Shown one piece after another: positions 6,601 to 7,166 of a DNA stretch of 7,166 nucleotides. Origin of the DNA: an uncultured Oscillibacter sp. (GTDB lineage Bacteria > Bacillota > Clostridia > Oscillospirales > Oscillospiraceae); contig CAJTVF010000075.1 of the NCBI GenBank assembly GCA_910579435.1, positions 1 to 7,166 on the forward strand. The letters run 5' to 3'. Under the pieces are notes generated by a model. That model did no database searches and had not been told where the DNA came from. It worked only from the letters and a program-made list of their open reading frames with translations. The first letter of the stretch is position 1. Every line of letters starts with the position of its first letter. Made by a program: the position numbers and the translations under genes.

Positions 6601-7166
6601 AACCCGCAGATAGAAAACGTACTGCGCGTTCGACTCATTACTAACTGCATATGCGCCAAAATTCGCTTTTGTGTCTAAGGCAATCGCTCTGTCCGGAGTT
6701 GCATTGCTCCTAAATTCATATTTTCCTGAGTCCCCCTCTTTTGTGATTACATTCCACTGATAGGGATTACTATCTTTAGTAAAATTCGTGCCGCTATTGT
6801 ATTTAAGATAGCTGGAACCGTTGTTCAAGCTGACGCCCGATCCTTCCGTTGCCAACGTCCACACAGGAGCCGGTCCTGTAATCGAATTACCGGAAACCGT
6901 AACTTCCTCCTTGGTAATTTTATTGGCAATCGTCGTTCCTAACGCGTAGCAACTGCCGTTGTTCTCGGCCACCAGAACATAGCTGCCATCCGTAATCTCA
7001 TCAGCTGAGGTCACCTCTGTGTATGTCTCGTCGGCCTTGGGCAGGGCGTTGGCGGGCGGAACGTTCATCTCCGTATTGGAGTTGGAGGGCGCTTTTCCCT
7101 TATCTCCCTCAGAAGGCTCCTCCGTGTCCGCCGGGGGCTCCTGGTCCGGGGATTCTTCTTCGCCGG
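604..7166 (-). CDS. Giant SLH-anchored CehA/McbA-type PHP metallohydrolase, 5' partial
   Basis: Probable extracellular metal-dependent hydrolase held on the cell wall. Residues are numbered from the internal Met at 7068. The frame stays open for 32 more codons to the window edge (acidic, Pro/Glu-rich), so the true start and any signal peptide are outside. Visible order: beta domain (13-157); chitobiase-C-like sandwich (168-249); two OB-fold-like domains (255-437); beta domain (447-600); jelly-roll-like region (605-828); two beta sandwiches (836-1004); PHP metallohydrolase (1012-1260); beta/Ig-like domains (1261-1464); amidotransferase-like domain (1465-1742); second OB pair (1744-1943); Pro/Gly/Ser linker (1946-1989); three SLH repeats (1990-2150). 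PHP ligands seen: HSH 1020-1022, DH 1056-1057, E1101, H1153, DNH 1216-1218. Known CehA and McbA hydrolyse carbaryl-type esters and many PHP proteins are phosphoesterases; the substrate here is unknown. The OB pairs suggest nucleic acid or polymer binding, but that is inference. Single-gene transcript end: a terminator follows 54 bases after the stop. Confidence 0.9.
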   Translation of the reverse strand, partial: GEEESPDQEPPADTEEPSEGDKGKAPSNSNTEMNVPPANALPKADETYTEVTSADEITDGSYVLVAENNGSCYALGTTIANKITKEEVTVSGNSITGPAPVWTLATEGSGVSLNNGSSYLKYNSGTNFTKDSNPYQWNVITKEGDSGKYEFRSNATPDRAIALDTKANFGAYAVSNESNAQYVFYLRVFKSNAAPVPETKVKTPTATPGTGSTVAKGATVTLSCTTKGVTYQISTDSGSTWPNVTGNTFTIPADASGDYSVKVRATKSGLDDSDVLDLTYHIFDSASVKPIAVARQGTAGTSSDPGDTFAVSGVVTYKSGSNYYIQDDTAGIVLYDNSLNLNRGQKVTVSGGLADYNGLLELVKVTVFGTEPGTLPEPKDVDIAGINDDVQAQLIKVTGAKVKAVSGKTVTLSGGEGDAEKTINITNYASSLASLSAGDTVDVTAVVSRNSSGNYLLVNSDADITITNDVEDIPAPPVELYKPADGEKVVLFYPGGGQVMTGTASGDRLAGAAASSGGGSLFVESDSYLVLTVGVTTGADGAEEYTFTAPDGRLLNTKADGNSLTLAAAESAVCTKWALSMNTAQDGWLVRSTQAEYKGNKNQYIEFYGGNFTTFSLKDGDPIFTMLFVKAENVKNIDWTVDSDIEQVIAQWGGGSRYADNALSIPGDLLAIGDMLDSGSKFTAVSNGSPVKPFTTGTGAGGGAGNTSYYMGGSSIGAGSDDYLQFKTSSKGWGGMKLSFRLRTTAAAAGEWTLQYSTDGVSFGSFDKGSYSASYTQYGAGGVGTPVTKEGTITDGIAKTSIVPGGTYISFAFDVPVGAENAEELYIRLVPGNTRADGKNGEISGTVRADTVKLSGSPVVSSGVTQYVVIEPDNLEDVGAGTQISLTCATSGATVYYGWADNATGSVSYTEGNTAIVPDTLPATLFTYASSTGKADSAVRTMTYRPAAVASVQMNPNGGSVYLGNGSVDVELTTATEGAAIFYSLGEMDDSGNLVYKPYVPGTTKITLTDGFGTLTVSAYAEKEGYAASAVTTRTFTQRLSEKFKLYFGQMHSHTSYSDGAGTAAEAFRSVRNLDQDVWNMDFLSVTDHSNSFDCVSSVGRLADTPTGTEWNEGKKLARDITDTNFVGIFGYEMTWSNGLGHINTFNTPGYQARTQSDYSAYSTALQNYYAELKTVPTSISQFNHPGTTFGDFSDFAHYDEEIDQLITLIEVGNGEGAIGSSGYFPSYEYYTRALDKGWHVAPSNNQDNHKGGWGTANTGRDVVLVDELSEDAIYDAMRNYRVYATEDLNLEIYYTFDGNIMGAILGADSYVSGDSAEISVALNDPNDEGATVEVIVNGGKSLQSKSVSGNGTVTFTVENPGDYSYYYIRVTQDDGDIAVTAPVWVGTVEAVGITSLTAEKAITVAGQEQSFTLELYNNETSPLEVRSIDFTVKETGELLHSAKDVTRVPRLGTATTSFTTSFDTDGSVTVVATVRGTLRGVEKTYTQELELKVMPGNVVSRVIVDGSHYNDYVTGYYGGRMGNMTTIAAGLGVEVIIAREITADLLENCQLLVISAPARRTGTDNAGPYEHSMFEDSFIQMVKDYVAGGGNIAVCGLADYQDKQANGAENHAAAQLNKLLAAIGSSLRINDDQAMDDTHNGGQAYRLYPETFNMASKWCRGIIAPETVAEGETYQTYSQYSGCTVDPGSGTWLVKGFDTTYAADSDNDGLPTAEPGNVCFLACEEIGSGTVFAAGGVFLSDFEVAAELDNIWDLPYANRTIYENILGMVRSGIEITPIAETRKAPLNKVFAIEGYVTSGTTNPGTTFFDSIYVQDASGGTDVFPYATAGLAIGTKVRVLGYTDAYQGDRELQVINLEILDAEPYIYEPTELTTAQATDYETYGGLLVKTSGTVSDIVLAGGRVSQFKLTDSSGKAATVFIDGYITNPEGVNNIHTWLKDGQTVSAIGLLYSHPEGDSDVSVPVLRVRNCDEIEKLSDQPETPEKPDKPGGSSGGGSDGTSKPSVRPSNPPAEETPSASSGSFRDVPAGFWAEDAISWAAQKGIMQGYGSNEFNPDRQVTRQQLWMVLGRLNGANPADMSAAAVWAVSSGVSDGTKGANTMSRQQMVTMLYRYAQLKGYPITGSVGLESYADADKVAAYAQEALAWAVGNGIMQGTSQGLLNPEGTASRAHFAVFMQRFCTLFGIA
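619..1101 (-). other. Three C-terminal SLH (S-layer homology) repeats
   Basis: Cell-wall anchoring module, residues 1990-2150. Repeat 1 opens with FRDVPAGFWAEDAISWAAQK and has the G(I/V)..G.....F.P...(T)R core. Repeat 2 (about 2042-2087) is short: it lacks the usual opening D(V/I)..W segment but keeps AVWAVSSGVSDG and a SRQQ core. Repeat 3 (about 2096-2150) has ALAWAVGNGIMQG and SRAHF. SLH trimers bind secondary cell-wall polymers, often pyruvylated, in Gram-positives. The usual TRAE-type binding motif reads TRQQ, SRQQ and SRAH here. A Pro/Gly/Ser-rich linker at residues 1946-1989 precedes the block and probably spans the wall. Confidence 0.85.
1240..1839 (-). other. C-terminal OB-fold-like domain pair
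   Basis: Residues 1744-1943 hold two successive OB-fold-like units. The first contains SIYVQDASGG, a short insert, then IGTKVRVLGYTDAYQGDREL, the usual 'displayed ligand, then G..V.V.G....Y.G..E' layout of extracellular OB domains related to those in Bacillus YhcR-type nucleases. The second begins near the TTAQATDYETYGGLLVKTSG stretch and ends at RVRNCDEI. The first unit resembles the unit at residues 285-330 (YYIQDDTAGI, then RGQKVTVSGGLADYNGLLEL), so the protein carries the same pair on both sides of its catalytic domain. Binding partner unknown. Confidence 0.65.
1843..2676 (-). other. Glutamine-amidotransferase-like (flavodoxin-like) domain
   Basis: Residues 1465-1742. The layout is alternating hydrophobic strands and helices: VVSRVIVDGSHYND, an EVIIARE strand, a CQLLVISAP strand, a helix ending VKDYVAGGGNIAVCG, and a late GSGTVFAAGGVFLSDFEV strand-turn. 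This resembles the class I amidotransferase-like folds (DUF4350-like) often found in large secreted proteins. No convincing Cys-His-Glu triad is visible, so it is probably a binding or structural domain. It carries a DSDNDG loop at residues 1673-1678 that looks calcium-binding. Confidence 0.5.
3289..4035 (-). other. PHP / CehA-McbA metallohydrolase catalytic domain
   Basis: Catalytic core of the large protein, residues 1012-1260. Motif I is GQMHSHTSYSDG (H1020, H1022, D1027). Motif II is SVTDHSN (D1056, H1057). Next come FGYEMTW with E1101, GHINTF with H1110, QFNHPG with H1153, and SNNQDNHKGGWG with D1216 and H1218. These match, in order, the HxH, DH, E, H and DxH metal ligands of PHP phosphoesterase-like enzymes, and the E...GHIN pair is typical of the CehA/McbA branch. 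No ligand is missing, so the domain is predicted to be active with a di- or tri-metal centre. The substrate cannot be read from the sequence; phosphate esters, carboxylic esters and carbamates are all possible within the superfamily. Confidence 0.87.
5758..6306 (-). other. N-terminal OB-fold-like domain pair
   Basis: Residues 255-437. The first unit carries GDTFAVSGVVTYKSGSNYYI, the DDTAGIVLYD strand and RGQKVTVSGGLADYNG. The second runs from DVDIAGINDDVQAQLIKVTG to the GNYLLVNSDADITI strand. The pattern is typical of OB-fold domains in secreted nucleases and phosphoesterases of Gram-positives, where they are thought to bind nucleic acid or polymer. This is a pattern-level call from the sequence alone. 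Confidence 0.65.
6598..7032 (-). other. N-terminal beta domain of lower G+C
   Basis: Residues 13-157, from YTEVTSADEITDGSYVLVAE to YVFYLRVFKSN. The sequence is rich in short beta strands with a GSYVLVAE opening and a closing FYLRVFK strand. A similar opening and ending recur at residues 447-600 (DGEKVVLFYPGGG ... IFTMLFVKAE), so the two are probably copies of the same accessory domain type. G+C is about 45% (163 of 360 bases in 6601-6960), well below the rest of the gene. Function unknown. Confidence 0.5.

Noticed and set aside
1..7166. CRISPR array, tRNA, rRNA, riboswitch or complete insertion sequence
   Set aside because: No regularly spaced repeats, cloverleaf or transposase-like reading frame was found by eye. 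Repetition in the large gene is at protein-domain level only.

Overview
The window looks like chromosomal DNA of a low-to-mid GC-branch Gram-positive with a fairly GC-rich genome, most likely a gut Clostridia of the Oscillospiraceae type. This rests on C-terminal S-layer homology (SLH) repeats, the mosaic of extracellular beta domains, and about 60% G+C in the main gene. The assignment is an inference from protein style, with no marker gene present.

One gene fills almost everything. A minus-strand reading frame runs from beyond the right edge to a TAA at 604-606 and encodes at least 2186 residues of a giant, probably secreted, cell-wall-anchored protein. From N to C it shows an acidic Pro/Glu linker, a small beta domain, a chitobiase-C-like sandwich, a pair of OB-fold-like domains, a second beta domain, a jelly-roll-like region and two more beta sandwiches. 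Then come a PHP-type metallohydrolase of the CehA/McbA kind with a complete set of metal-ligand motifs, trailing beta domains, a glutamine-amidotransferase-like (flavodoxin-like) domain, a second OB-fold pair, a Pro/Gly/Ser linker and three SLH repeats. The catalytic unit is the PHP domain. The surrounding domains probably bind substrate or space the enzyme from the wall.

The gene ends in a strong intrinsic terminator at 503-550, a perfect 44-nt palindrome followed by a T run on the minus strand.

Past the terminator, at about 441, composition drops abruptly to 38% G+C (160 of 420 bases in 1-420). The minus strand there carries a fragment of a subtilisin-like (S8) protease with the catalytic Asp and His motifs. 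It lacks its own start, its N-terminal region and the Ser-containing half. It looks like a decayed, horizontally acquired remnant. The left edge cuts off whatever lies beyond it.

No RNA gene, CRISPR array, complete insertion sequence or recognisable promoter was seen. The start and promoter of the large gene lie beyond the right edge.
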